Shown here: one piece after another, positions 1-6,202 of the stretch
Layout of the letters: every line of letters starts with the position of its first letter
How positions within the stretch are numbered: position 1 is the stretch's first letter
Source of the DNA: Clostridiales bacterium CCNA10
GTDB taxonomy: Bacteria > Bacillota > Clostridia > Oscillospirales > Oscillospiraceae
Direction: 5' to 3'
DNA: 64,000 nucleotides
Assembly (NCBI GenBank): GCA_003573975.1
Contig: AP018533.1
Coordinates: 1,054,001-1,118,000 of the forward strand
Made by a program: the position numbers and the translations under genes
The notes under the pieces: model-generated
What the model was told of the DNA's origin: nothing
Seen by the model: only the letters and a program-made list of their open reading frames with translations
Database searches by the model: none

Positions 1-27
1 GGGGTTCAAGTCCGTCCGCCAGCTCCA
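1..27 (+). tRNA. tRNA 3' end (partial, specificity unknown)
   Basis: The window opens inside a tRNA: a T-loop TTCAAGT, the acceptor 3' strand CGCCAGC, a discriminator T and an encoded CCA. The anticodon is outside the window. It shows that the tRNA cluster extends further left. Confidence 0.75.
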
Positions 28-38
28 CAATGAATGAA

Positions 39-669
39 CCTTGATAAATCAATATCTGAATCATGCTTATTATTAACTCAGTGAACAAAGCGTGTCAGCG
101 CTCTGAGACGCACAGTAATTTCCGTTTGGTTGAATAGGGATACCTGTTCGATTGCGCGGCTATGGTATAGTGATATACTGTAGGGAGGCGGAAACCACCA
201 ACAAAAATGTGTGTTGCCAAGAGTTGTCGCTGCAAAATGCACGGAACTTTCGGGCGTAACAATAGACGCTCCCAGTGGGAGAATAAGCCTAAGGGGTTAT
301 GGCGTGGCAACCATAATGACAGAGGTAGGCCAACAATACGCTCCGTCTTGAAGCAGAAGAAATTCTGCTATAACGAAAGTCGCCGGTTAAAGTAGCCGTA
401 TGACGGGTTTGAAGATGATCTTTTCTATATCAAATATGGATTTTGTAAAAGAAAATTTCTGAAAGAACGGTGAAATTTGCGGGTAAGCATTCCCGCACAG
501 GTTTATGTACGCAATATGGCTTAGCCTGTTGCGATACTGGGGTAAGAAGTTAGGGGTCGCTCCCCGAAGCTCAGACTTATCTTCCTGGTGGCAGAATATT
601 GTAAGAAGACAATGGAGGTAGGGTGAAGACCCAGTGATAGGTATGATTGAGCTATTGATTTTTTCAAGG
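39..669 (+). ncRNA. Large structured non-coding RNA (ROOL/GOLLD-like candidate)
   Basis: About 630 nt with no convincing gene. The two ends form a long closing helix: 39-64 pairs with 643-669 at about 23 positions, with two mismatches and one small internal loop. Inside are several local hairpins: 269-273/277-281 (loop AGT), 297-302/311-316, 353-358/363-368 (GAAA loop), 478-483/492-497, 553-556/562-565, 598-602/609-613 and 621-624/629-632. It starts 11 nt after a tRNA and sits beside a phage tRNA cluster. ROOL and GOLLD RNAs are known large structured RNAs of phages often found next to tRNA genes, and ROOL is close to this size. Assignment to either family is inference; the fold is visible. 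A 62-codon ORF (207-395) runs through the hairpins and is unlikely to be real. Confidence 0.7.
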
Positions 670-690
670 AATTAGTTAATCAATTTTAAG
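666..690 (+). repeat. Intergenic motif AGGAATWAGTTAA, copy 1
   Basis: AGGAATTAGTTAATCAATTT lies between the large RNA and the ribosome-binding site of the remote DGR target. Near-identical copies occur at 13424, 20892 and 33571, each in a gap just upstream of a late gene. The first bases overlap the 3' strand of the RNA closing helix. Confidence 0.6.
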
Positions 691-703
691 GGAGAGCGGT
701 TCT

Positions 704-1516
704 ATGAAGATCAGTATCAGAGAGAAAGACATTGGTATGATTAAGGATATCGATGTATCATGCAAGGATGGCGTGATTGTTCTCAACTTTGATTGCGCCA
801 ATGGTGGGGTGCCTATGGTAAATAGTAGGCCGATTATCCCAGTTCCAATGGCGTATCCGCTGAAGGATCTTAACCATCTTACATGGAGTGAGATTGAGGC
901 GATTGGTGCTGCGGGGAAGGCTCGTGAGACATTTGCGCTTGGTGCCACAAAGAAAGACCATATGAAAAACGGCTATGATGCGGAATGGAAAATCATTGGA
1001 TTTGACCATGACGATCTGGCAGACGGGAGCGGCAAGGCACCGATTTCGTGGGATATGGTTAGGGCTTACAAAGATGAGTGGGCTATGAATGACGAGGCCA
1101 CAAATGCAGGTGGCTGGGATCAGTGCAAGGCAAGAAAGCGGATGGATGGAGAACTGTTGTCTCTTTGTTCTGATGAGCTACAAGCTATTGTAAAGCCTGT
1201 TATCAAGTTGACGAGTGCAGGCAGTTGCAGTAAGGATATTGTCAAGAGTATCTGTAAGCTGTGGCTGAAGAGCGAAAAGGAACTGTTTGGCCGTTGTGTT
1301 TACTCTGCACCAGGGGAGGGACACTGGTATGAGTATTATCGTCAGGAGGATGTTCCGTATTTTGCACTTGACGAAAATGGAGACCGTGTGTGTCAGTGGC
1401 TCCGCTCCGCCAGTTACAACGGTTACAACGGTTTCTGCCGTGTCGGCACGGATGGCTCGGCCACCGCTAGCGATGCTTACTGGTCGTGTGCGTTGCTGCC
1501 CGGCTTTAGTTGCTAA
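704..1516 (+). CDS. Remote DGR target protein, C-type-lectin-like variable C-terminus
   Basis: A 270-aa protein with ATG at 704, preceded by the purine-rich GGGAGAG (689-695). The N-terminal two thirds is not recognised. The C-terminus is a DUF6273/C-type-lectin-like fold ending WLRSASYNGYNGFCRVGTDG and then WSCALLPGFSC, which is nearly the same as the end of the large tail-region target at 39346. Its last 112 bases (1396-1507) match the DGR template repeat except at template adenines, so this is a diversified ligand-binding domain although it lies about 41 kb from the reverse transcriptase. It lies just upstream of the tRNA cluster, away from the tail genes. It may be a second receptor-binding or surface protein; the role of the N-terminus is open. 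Confidence 0.85.
   Translation: MKISIREKDIGMIKDIDVSCKDGVIVLNFDCANGGVPMVNSRPIIPVPMAYPLKDLNHLTWSEIEAIGAAGKARETFALGATKKDHMKNGYDAEWKIIGFDHDDLADGSGKAPISWDMVRAYKDEWAMNDEATNAGGWDQCKARKRMDGELLSLCSDELQAIVKPVIKLTSAGSCSKDIVKSICKLWLKSEKELFGRCVYSAPGEGHWYEYYRQEDVPYFALDENGDRVCQWLRSASYNGYNGFCRVGTDGSATASDAYWSCALLPGFSC
1396..1507 (+). repeat. DGR variable repeat VR1
   Basis: Homologous to the template repeat at 42325. Codon-by-codon comparison finds 18 substituted bases, all at positions where the template has A (for example AAT to GGT, CGT or GCT; AAC to TAC or GGC). Non-adenine positions are identical from GTGGCTCCGCTCCGCC through TTGCTGCCCGG. Confidence 0.95.
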
Positions 1517-1534
1517 TCTTTTATCTAATTTGCT

Positions 1535-1554
1535 TCCGCCTCGAAAGGGGCGGA
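1535..1554 (+). promoter_or_regulatory. DGR target-site hairpin after VR1
   Basis: An 8-bp stem (1535-1542 with 1547-1554, one T-G pair) with a GAAA tetraloop, 28 bp after the end of VR1. BPP-1 DGR retrohoming needs an 8-bp hairpin with a GRNA loop just downstream of its variable repeat, and this matches in size, loop and position. Outer bases 1530-1558 can extend the stem with a bulge. It could also act as a transcription terminator, but no U-tract follows. Confidence 0.65.
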
Positions 1555-1561
1555 GCAACAT

Positions 1562-1637
1562 GGGGCTGTAGCTCAGCTGGGAGAGCACCTGCCTTGCAAG
1601 CAGGGGGTCGTGGGTTCAACTCCCATCAGTTCCACCA
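1562..1637 (+). tRNA. tRNA-Ala (TGC)
   Basis: Full cloverleaf with acceptor GGGGCTG/CAGTTCC, anticodon loop CTTGCAA and encoded CCA. Start of the main tRNA cluster, just after the VR1 hairpin. Confidence 0.95.
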
Positions 1638-1749
1638 GTAATCTGTGTTGGTTATGTTGACGCTTGAGTGGTTCAGTTCATTACTTGACTGCTATCCCAG
1701 TCAAAAACCTATCGGCCATGGACGAGGTTCTTCGGACGCACAGTAATTT

Positions 1750-1825
1750 CGAGACATAGCTCAGTTGGTAGAGCGCACGACTGATAATCGTGAGGTCGAA
1801 AGTTCAATTCTTTCTGTCTCGACCA
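1750..1825 (+). tRNA. tRNA-Ile (GAT)
   Basis: Acceptor CGAGACA/TGTCTCG, anticodon loop CTGATAA, T-arm GAAAG/CTTTC, encoded CCA. The spacer before it ends in GACGCACAGTAATTTC (1735-1750), a 16-base string also present at 107-122 inside the large RNA. Confidence 0.95.
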
Positions 1826-1836
1826 CAATTTAATAT

Positions 1837-2241
1837 GGGGCAGTAATGGGTTCGACGGGGTTTTGAGAGTGCAAAACACGCAGGAATGATACCGCCTAAA
1901 GGGTCGAAACAAAATTAAACGACGATACTGTTGTAATGATTCACCCTGCTATTGCCGCTTTCGTGGCAAATCGGGTTGCTGCTTGAACTAATTTAAGCAT
2001 CCAAAACGGCGCACTTGGCCTGGTAAGCGCTTGAGGGTAAAAGAAGAGGTCATTTGGTTTCCTTGTTCCCCTTACACAAACAAGGTGGTGGAGGCGATAC
2101 CGATCCGGTACGCCCTGGGTAAGATAAGCCGACATCGTGGCACCCGCCGACAAGCAAACGCTTAAAAGCCGGCTATTGCGTAAGAATGTTTTGCTCATGT
2201 AGGAATTTCGGACGCGGGTTCGATTCCCGCCTGCTCCACCA
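1837..2241 (+). ncRNA. ssrA: tmRNA (ssrA), phage-encoded
   Basis: Begins GGGGCAGTAATGGGTTCGAC, the standard tmRNA 5' signature, and ends with the tRNA-like half CGGGTTCGATTCCCG then CTGCTCCACCA. GGGGCAG pairs with CTGCTCC to close the acceptor. A plausible tag frame runs from about 1916 to TGA near 1988 and ends FVANRVAA. It contains NDD near its start and the two final alanines expected of a degradation tag. At about 23 residues the tag would be longer than most, and the exact resume codon is not certain. It lies inside the phage tRNA cluster, so it could supply ribosome rescue during infection. Confidence 0.93.
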
Positions 2242-2245
2242 TATA

Positions 2246-2322
2246 TCTGGGTGTACGCCAATTGGTAGACGGCGTGATTTGGGGTCACGAGGCTGTGGGT
2301 TCGAGTCCCACCACTCAGACCA
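2246..2322 (+). tRNA. tRNA-Pro (TGG)
   Basis: Acceptor TCTGGGT/ACTCAGA, anticodon loop TTTGGGG, encoded CCA; five bases after the tmRNA. Confidence 0.93.
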
Positions 2323-2325
2323 TTT

Positions 2326-2386
2326 AAGGCGCTAACAGCAACAATTCTTGTATTCTTGCCATTTTTAAGAAGATAAGATGTGCCTT
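2326..2386 (+). ncRNA. Stem-closed ACAGCAA module, copy A
   Basis: A 7-bp stem (AAGGCGC 2326-2332 with GTGCCTT 2380-2386, one G-T pair) encloses 47 nt beginning TA-ACAGCAA. One of six modules with the same layout but different, still complementary, stem sequences in this tRNA cluster. Function unknown. Confidence 0.6.
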
Positions 2387-2393
2387 GGAAGTT

Positions 2394-2492
2394 GAGACGC
2401 TTACAGCAACATACTCAATCAAATAAATACAAAAGATGATTTGGATTTATCTTCAATAAGTGAAAGCTTAGATTTTTTGAATGATGCGTCTC
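2394..2492 (+). ncRNA. Stem-closed ACAGCAA module, copy B
   Basis: GAGACGC (2394-2400) pairs perfectly with GCGTCTC (2486-2492). ACAGCAA sits at 2403-2409, followed by an AT-rich interior. The longest of the six copies at 99 nt; it starts seven bases after copy A ends. Confidence 0.6.
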
Positions 2493-2504
2493 GCGGTGTG
2501 ATAT

Positions 2505-2580
2505 TGGTTCGTAGCTCAATTGGTAGAGCATCCGGCTGTTAACCGGAGGGTTGGCGGTTCGAGTCCCGCCGTGCCAGCCA
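2505..2580 (+). tRNA. tRNA-Asn (GTT)
   Basis: Anticodon loop CTGTTAA, acceptor TGGTTCG/CGTGCCA with one mismatch, G73, encoded CCA. The T-stem pairs imperfectly unless one base is bulged. Confidence 0.88.
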
Positions 2581-2622
2581 GACTAAAAAGCAGGATAGAG
2601 AGCTTTTATAGCGTGATCGCAG

Positions 2623-2684
2623 AAGGACACTCACAGCAACTTTACTACACATAATTTGGGCTTATGAATGTATTAAAGTGTCTT
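2623..2684 (+). ncRNA. Stem-closed ACAGCAA module, copy C
   Basis: GACACT (2626-2631) pairs with AGTGTC (2677-2682), extended outward by AAG/CTT with one bulged G. ACAGCAA sits at 2633-2639. Same design as the other five modules. Confidence 0.6.
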
Positions 2685-2717
2685 GGCGAACTGCTATTTT
2701 TGGAACTATCCATATAT

Positions 2718-2793
2718 TGCGGGGTAGAGAAGCGGCTATCTCGTCAGCCTCATGAGCTGAAGATCACAGGTTCGAGTCCTGTCCCCGCAACCA
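2718..2793 (+). tRNA. tRNA with CAT anticodon (Met, or Ile2)
   Basis: Acceptor TGCGGGG/CCCCGCA, anticodon loop CTCATGA, encoded CCA. The paired first base argues against an initiator tRNA. A lysidine-modified Ile2 cannot be excluded. Confidence 0.9.
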
Positions 2794-2949
2794 TGCCCGC
2801 CCAACGAATAGAGCAGAGACTATAAACGGAATTGGGAATTGAAACCTTTGCATCTGGCAGCAATGAAGTTCAGCAGGTTTTTGATGAAACCGCCGCATTT
2901 GGATAGCGAATATCTGAAGGTATGGCCGATACCTTGAATCGGTCAGTAT

Positions 2950-3025
2950 GCTCGATTAGCTCAGCAGGGAGAGCGCGTCCCTTACAAGGATGAGGTCGGC
3001 GGTTCGATCCCGTCATCGAGCACCA
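2950..3025 (+). tRNA. tRNA-Val (TAC)
   Basis: Acceptor GCTCGAT/ATCGAGC, anticodon loop CTTACAA, encoded CCA. The gap before it (2794-2949) holds no ORF, only a small GGTAT/ATACC hairpin at about 2921-2935. Confidence 0.94.
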
Positions 3026-3028
3026 CAT

Positions 3029-3103
3029 GTAGGTATAGTGTTAGCGGTAGCATATCGGTCTTCCAAACCGAGGGGGCGGGTTCAAATCCCGCTATCTACT
3101 CCA
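3029..3103 (+). tRNA. tRNA-Gly (TCC)
   Basis: Acceptor GTAGGTA/TATCTAC, anticodon loop CTTCCAA, encoded CCA; three bases after tRNA-Val. Confidence 0.94.
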
Positions 3104-3325
3104 TTAGGCGCACTTGTGACTATCTACTTGACAGGTTGTTGCCAAAGATGCTTTGATCGCGGGCATCTATAAAAATAATAGTCGAGCCTTTGGGGAGTTG
3201 GTGAATCCCTCGGTAGCCCACAGCCCGTTAGTGATGTAGAGCCAAGTGGGATATACCCTGGCATTTCTATTGGACGCTTTAGAAGTGGCTGCGGGCGACG
3301 GCCTAACGCTATGCCAGGTTTATAT
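3104..3325 (+). other. Intergenic gap with a large hairpin, no gene seen
   Basis: 222 nt without an ORF of note. CCTGGCAT (3257-3264) pairs perfectly with ATGCCAGG (3311-3318) around a 46-nt interior, so part of the gap may be another structured RNA. It lacks the ACAGCAA core of the neighbouring modules. Confidence 0.4.
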
Positions 3326-3410
3326 GCGGGTATGGCGGAATTGGCAGACGCGCCAGACTTAGGATCTGGTGGGCTATCCTGTGCAGGTTCGACCCCTGTT
3401 ACCCGTACCA
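3326..3410 (+). tRNA. tRNA-Leu (TAG)
   Basis: Class II tRNA with a long variable arm, anticodon loop CTTAGGA, acceptor GCGGGTA/TACCCGT, encoded CCA. Confidence 0.94.
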
Positions 3411-3413
3411 TAA

Positions 3414-3479
3414 AGAGCACATACAGCAATTTTATATATGGAATCAACTTTTAACTGATCAAACCAAACAAGGTGCTCT
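3414..3479 (+). ncRNA. Stem-closed ACAGCAA module, copy D
   Basis: AGAGCAC (3414-3420) pairs perfectly with GTGCTCT (3473-3479); ACAGCAA at 3423-3429. It lies between two tRNA-Leu genes. Confidence 0.62.
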
Positions 3480-3489
3480 GTGAAAATTA

Positions 3490-3575
<86 letters not shown>

Positions 3576-3580
3576 ACTAT

Positions 3581-3654
3581 GATACCGTAGCCAGGTGGTA
3601 AGGCACTGGGCTGCAACCCCAGGATCATAGGTTCGAGTCCTATCGGTATCTCCA
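3581..3654 (+). tRNA. tRNA-Cys (GCA)
   Basis: Acceptor GATACCG/CGGTATC, anticodon loop CTGCAAC, encoded CCA. Confidence 0.94.
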
Positions 3655-3657
3655 TAT

Positions 3658-3734
3658 GCGCCAGTAGCTCAATTGGATAGAGCATAGGACTTCTAATCCT
3701 AAGGCTGGGGGTTCGATTCCTCTCTGGCGTACCA
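3658..3734 (+). tRNA. tRNA-Arg (TCT)
   Basis: Acceptor GCGCCAG/CTGGCGT, anticodon loop CTTCTAA, encoded CCA. Reads AGA, a common codon in AT-leaning phage genes. Confidence 0.94.
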
Positions 3735-3859
3735 TCCGTGTGGTAGTAAAAGTACGATCAATAAAATAACTACGCTCGTTTGTTTCTGCCATAAAGGGCT
3801 GGATGGTATGGCCTGGTCAGCGAGAGATCCTGTTTGGAGAATCGGGAGTGCAGGCACGG

Positions 3860-3887
3860 AAAAATAAAACCCCGCCTTTCGGCGGGG
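3860..3887 (-). terminator. Intrinsic terminator of the minus-strand mini unit
   Basis: Stem CCCCGCC/GGCGGGG (3870-3876 with 3881-3887) followed, reading on the minus strand, by a T-rich run (complement of 3860-3869). It lies just past the stop of the small minus-strand ORF. Confidence 0.85.
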
Positions 3888-3895
3888 CAAGCGGA

Positions 3896-4096
3896 TCAAA
3901 GTTTAATGCCAAGTTTTTCAGCCATTTCTTCTGGAGTCATGTTGGCAGAAGCTTCTTCGATAATCTTTTTCATCTTAGCGGGGCGAAGAAGTTCTTGCTT
4001 CTTTGCTTCAAGAGCTGCAATCTTTGCGTCGATTTCTGCAATTCTGTCTTCCACAGTGCGACGAGTGCGTTTTGCTTTTTCTTCAGCCTAATACAT
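3896..4096 (-). pseudogene. Small coiled-coil ORF with amber stop at codon 3
   Basis: On the minus strand, ATG at 4096 has GGAGGC (4098-4103) one base upstream and reads ATG TAT TAG. The same frame then continues for 63 codons of ordinary protein, rich in Ala, Glu and Lys (KAKRTRRTVEDRIAEIDAKI, ending EEMAEKLGIKL), to TGA at 3896. It is flanked by a good promoter and a terminator, so the unit is complete apart from the amber codon. No CTA-anticodon suppressor tRNA is visible in the cluster. Either the gene is freshly broken, TAG is read through, or translation starts weakly downstream (GTG at codon 15). The only clear minus-strand gene in the phage part. Confidence 0.6.
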
Positions 4097-4122
4097 TGCC
4101 TCCAATCGATTTGGTTATTACA

Positions 4123-4151
4123 TTTATACCATACTTTGATACAGAATGCAA
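4123..4151 (-). promoter_or_regulatory. Sigma-A-type promoter, minus strand
   Basis: Reading on the minus strand: TTGCAT (-35; 4146-4151), a 17-nt spacer, TATAAA (-10; 4123-4128). It is correctly placed upstream of the small minus-strand ORF. Confidence 0.7.
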
Positions 4152-4169
4152 CATCCAATAAGAAAATAT

Positions 4170-4244
4170 TGGGGTATCGCCAAGTGGTAAGGCACGGGAC
4201 TTTGACTCCCGTATTCGCTGGTTCGAGTCCAGCTACCCCAGCCA
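4170..4244 (+). tRNA. tRNA-Gln (TTG)
   Basis: Acceptor TGGGGTA/TACCCCA, anticodon loop CTTTGAC, G73, encoded CCA. Confidence 0.94.
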
Positions 4245-4306
4245 ACTATCATAAGACGCTGGTTCTGTTTTGTGTAAAATAGATGTCACACCAAGTTAAA
4301 ACTATA

Positions 4307-4387
4307 AATGCTCCCATCCTCTAATCGGAATAGGAGGCTGGCCTCTCAAGCCGGAGTTTGCGGGTTCAATCCCCGCCGGCATCACCA
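4307..4387 (+). tRNA. tRNA-Glu (CTC), weak acceptor ends
   Basis: Anticodon arm CTGGC/GCCGG with loop CTCTCAA, T-arm GCGGG/CCCGC, encoded CCA. The acceptor stem pairs only in its middle (positions 2-6); base pairs 1-72 and 7-66 are mismatched and the D-stem is 3 bp. The Glu call rests on the anticodon. Confidence 0.72.
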
Positions 4388-4406
4388 TGAAGAAAGGGAG
4401 ATATTT

Positions 4407-4649
4407 GTGCCAAGAAAATATTTGACAGAAAATGTAGGAAGTAAACAGAGAATAGTACGAAAAATTCCGTCCTCAGAAAACGGATTGGGCGTACATTGTA
4501 CGACAAAATGCGGACAAGAATTTCAGATTAGCCAGAACAACGAAAAGAGAAAACATACGCTATGGAAAATTGTTCCTGGTGGATTTGAGAAGATTGCCAC
4601 AGGGGATTCACCGTATGATCTATATGATAAAATCCCTTGGGACAAGTAA
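4407..4649 (+). CDS. Hypothetical 80-aa protein
   Basis: GTG start at 4407 chosen because AAAGGGAG (4393-4400) sits six bases upstream; an ATG further left lies inside the tRNA. The product begins MPRKYLTENVGSKQRIVRKI and ends DLYDKIPWDK. It has two cysteines (VHCTTKCGQEF) but no recognised domain. It sits between tRNA-Glu and tRNA-Leu, like other small cargo ORFs in phage tRNA clusters. Confidence 0.6.
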   Translation: MPRKYLTENVGSKQRIVRKIPSSENGLGVHCTTKCGQEFQISQNNEKRKHTLWKIVPGGFEKIATGDSPYDLYDKIPWDK

Positions 4650-4654
4650 TGAAT

Positions 4655-4740
4655 GCCGTTATGGTGGAATGGCAGACACGCCAGCTTGAGGGGCTGGTGG
4701 AAGTAATCTCGTATGGGTTCAAGTCCCATTGACGGCACCA
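4655..4740 (+). tRNA. tRNA-Leu (GAG)
   Basis: Class II tRNA, acceptor GCCGTTA/TGACGGC, anticodon loop TTGAGGG, encoded CCA. The third Leu tRNA in the cluster. Confidence 0.94.
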
Positions 4741-4744
4741 GTAT

Positions 4745-4821
4745 GGCTCCATAGTTCAGAAGAGTAGAACGCCGGCCTGTCACGCCGGAGGTCACGGGTT
4801 CAAGTCCCGTTGGAGTCGCCA
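4745..4821 (+). tRNA. tRNA-Asp (GTC)
   Basis: Acceptor GGCTCCA/TGGAGTC, anticodon loop CTGTCAC, G73, encoded CCA. Confidence 0.94.
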
Positions 4822-4825
4822 ATAT

Positions 4826-4899
4826 AGGGGTTTGGTGCAATGGTAGCATGACGGTCTCCAAAACCGTTGATGAGGGTTCGAGTCCTTCAGCCCCTGCCA
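4826..4899 (+). tRNA. tRNA-Trp (CCA)
   Basis: Acceptor AGGGGTT/AGCCCCT, anticodon loop CTCCAAA, G73, encoded CCA. Confidence 0.94.
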
Positions 4900-4902
4900 A
4901 TA

Positions 4903-4987
4903 AAGACACATACAGCAATATCACATATTTTAAGTATTCTTTCAAACCATCTCCTTTCTTTCTACCTCCCTTTCTCTATTGTGTCTT
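4903..4987 (+). ncRNA. Stem-closed ACAGCAA module, copy E
   Basis: AAGACACA (4903-4910) pairs perfectly with TGTGTCTT (4980-4987), 8 bp; ACAGCAA at 4912-4918. The interior is pyrimidine-rich. Confidence 0.62.
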
Positions 4988-5002
4988 GTTATGGCTTTCC
5001 AT

Positions 5003-5095
5003 GCCGGTATAGCTCAATTGGCAGAGCAGCGGATTTATGCCCCGTAGCGCCAGATAAGCGGCAGGTTGCAGGTTCGACTCCTACTACCGGCACCA
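5003..5095 (+). tRNA. Atypical tRNA, probable TAT anticodon, long variable arm
   Basis: Acceptor GCCGGTA/TACCGGC, a normal D-arm and encoded CCA are clear. The anticodon arm is GCGGA-TTTATGC-CCCGT (4 good pairs), giving TAT (Ile, AUA codons). The variable region is then 22 nt (AGCGCCAGATAAGCGGC plus AGGTT), which is class II length and not expected for Ile. An inserted segment or a mis-set anticodon is possible. Confidence 0.6.
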
Positions 5096-5191
5096 TGCGC
5101 CACGGTTAATGGCTAAAATTCTACCGGCAAATAAACAATAGAAGCCCCGCATAATGAAAGCGATTTAATAGGGTGTTCGGCGCTAACACAT

Positions 5192-5278
5192 AGGGGAGCG
5201 CCAGAGTCGGAGAGCTGGGGCAGTCTGTAAAACTGTTGCTTTCGAGCTGAGTGGGTTCGACTCCCACCTCCCCTACCA
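5192..5278 (+). tRNA. tRNA-Tyr (GTA)
   Basis: Class II tRNA, acceptor AGGGGAG/CTCCCCT, anticodon loop CTGTAAA, long variable arm, encoded CCA. Confidence 0.94.
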
Positions 5279-5316
5279 ATTGAGATTATGGAGGATTAGG
5301 TATAGAAAGATATTGT

Positions 5317-5691
5317 GTGAATTGTGGGTGTAAAATTTGCAGAGAAAACACATCTGGATATTGTATCGATTGTCTTAGAGCCAAAAGAAAAAGAGAAAAG
5401 ATAGAAAGATGGCTTAAAATAGGAGATGCAAACATAGGTGTATCAACAACATTAAGAGGGTGTATCAGACAATATATTCTGGACGATCAGAATGGTAGAT
5501 GTGCTATATGTGGTATAGATAATTTTTGGAATGGAGAGCGTTTGAATTTTATTTTAGACCATATAGACGGGGACGCATCAAATAATTTTAGAAATAATTT
5601 GAGACTGATTTGCCCTAATTGCGATAGTCAGCTTCCTACATATAAATCCAGAAATAAGAATTCTGCGAGGGTGTATCGTAGAGCTTCTTAA
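5317..5691 (+). CDS. HNH endonuclease in the tRNA cluster
   Basis: About 124 aa. An N-terminal Cys-rich part (CGCKIC, then CIDC) and an HNH core: CAICG, LDHIDGDASNNFRNNLRLIC and CPNCDSQ, with the typical DHIDGD...NN...LICPNC spacing of phage HNH nucleases. It cuts DNA and may promote its own spread or that of the tRNA cluster. The GTG at 5317 is used; the frame is open back to 5284, and GGAGGA at 5290-5295 would suit a rare ATA start at 5302 that adds one more Cys, so the start is uncertain. It sits between tRNA-Tyr and tRNA-Ser. Confidence 0.85.
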   Translation: MNCGCKICRENTSGYCIDCLRAKRKREKIERWLKIGDANIGVSTTLRGCIRQYILDDQNGRCAICGIDNFWNGERLNFILDHIDGDASNNFRNNLRLICPNCDSQLPTYKSRNKNSARVYRRAS

Positions 5692-5696
5692 CATAC

Positions 5697-5787
5697 GGCG
5701 GAATACCGAAGTGGTCATAACGGCGCAGTCTTGAAAACTGATGTGAGCTAACTACTCCCGTGGGTTCGAGTCCTACTTCCGCCGCCA
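5697..5787 (+). tRNA. tRNA-Ser (TGA)
   Basis: Class II tRNA, acceptor GGCGGAA/TTCCGCC, anticodon loop CTTGAAA, G73, encoded CCA. Confidence 0.94.
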
Positions 5788-5819
5788 TACTCCATATACC
5801 ATGTTGTATATTGGAGCCA

Positions 5820-5848
5820 GGGAAATCGTATGGCGATTTCCCTCTTAT
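5820..5848 (+). terminator. Strong hairpin, terminator-like
   Basis: A perfect 9-bp stem GGGAAATCG/CGATTTCCC (5820-5828 with 5834-5842) followed by TCTTATAT. The U-tract is weak, so it may instead be an RNA-processing hairpin between tRNA-Ser and tRNA-Phe. Confidence 0.45.
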
Positions 5849-5850
5849 AT

Positions 5851-5927
5851 GGAACGATAGCTTACGAGGTCTGAGCGGCGGTTTGAAAAACCGCAGGATG
5901 ATGGATCGTTACCATCTCGTTCCACCA
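5851..5927 (+). tRNA. tRNA-Phe (GAA)
   Basis: Acceptor GGAACGA/TCGTTCC, anticodon loop TTGAAAA, encoded CCA. The T-loop reads ATCGTTA instead of TTC..., a mild oddity. Confidence 0.9.
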
Positions 5928-5935
5928 TAATAAAA

Positions 5936-5998
5936 AAGACATGAACAGCAATTTTATCTATGGCTACATAAAAGCACATTGCCGTGTGCGCATGTCTT
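5936..5998 (+). ncRNA. Stem-closed ACAGCAA module, copy F
   Basis: AAGACATG (5936-5943) pairs perfectly with CATGTCTT (5991-5998), 8 bp; ACAGCAA at 5945-5951. Compared with copy E the stem changes at both strands together, so pairing is kept. Confidence 0.62.
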
Positions 5999-6068
5999 GT
6001 GCCTAAAGGGAGTCACCAACTGGCGTTAAATAAGTGGGGCAACCGTGCAAACCGGGTAAACTTAATAT

Positions 6069-6144
6069 GCGCTCATAACTCAGTTGGTAGAGTAGCTGCC
6101 TTTTAAGCAGCGAGTCGTGGGTTCGAGTCCCGCTGAGCGCACCA
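6069..6144 (+). tRNA. tRNA-Lys (TTT)
   Basis: Acceptor GCGCTCA/TGAGCGC, anticodon loop CTTTTAA, encoded CCA. Last tRNA of the cluster. Confidence 0.95.
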
Positions 6145-6149
6145 TTCTA

Positions 6150-6178
6150 CGACACACTTTTTGTGTGTCGCTTTTTTA
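6150..6178 (+). terminator. Intrinsic terminator ending the tRNA cluster
   Basis: CGACACAC/GTGTGTCG (6150-6157 with 6163-6170), then CTTTTTTA. It separates the tRNA operon from the terminase operon. Confidence 0.9.
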
Positions 6179-6202
6179 TTATTGCCGAAAGGAGGAAATG
6201 GA

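Noticed and set aside
207..395. 62-aa basic ORF with RBS-like upstream bases
   Set aside because: It runs straight through three hairpins of the large RNA and has no recognised domain. A remnant of a TnpB C-terminus was considered but no zinc-finger pattern holds up.
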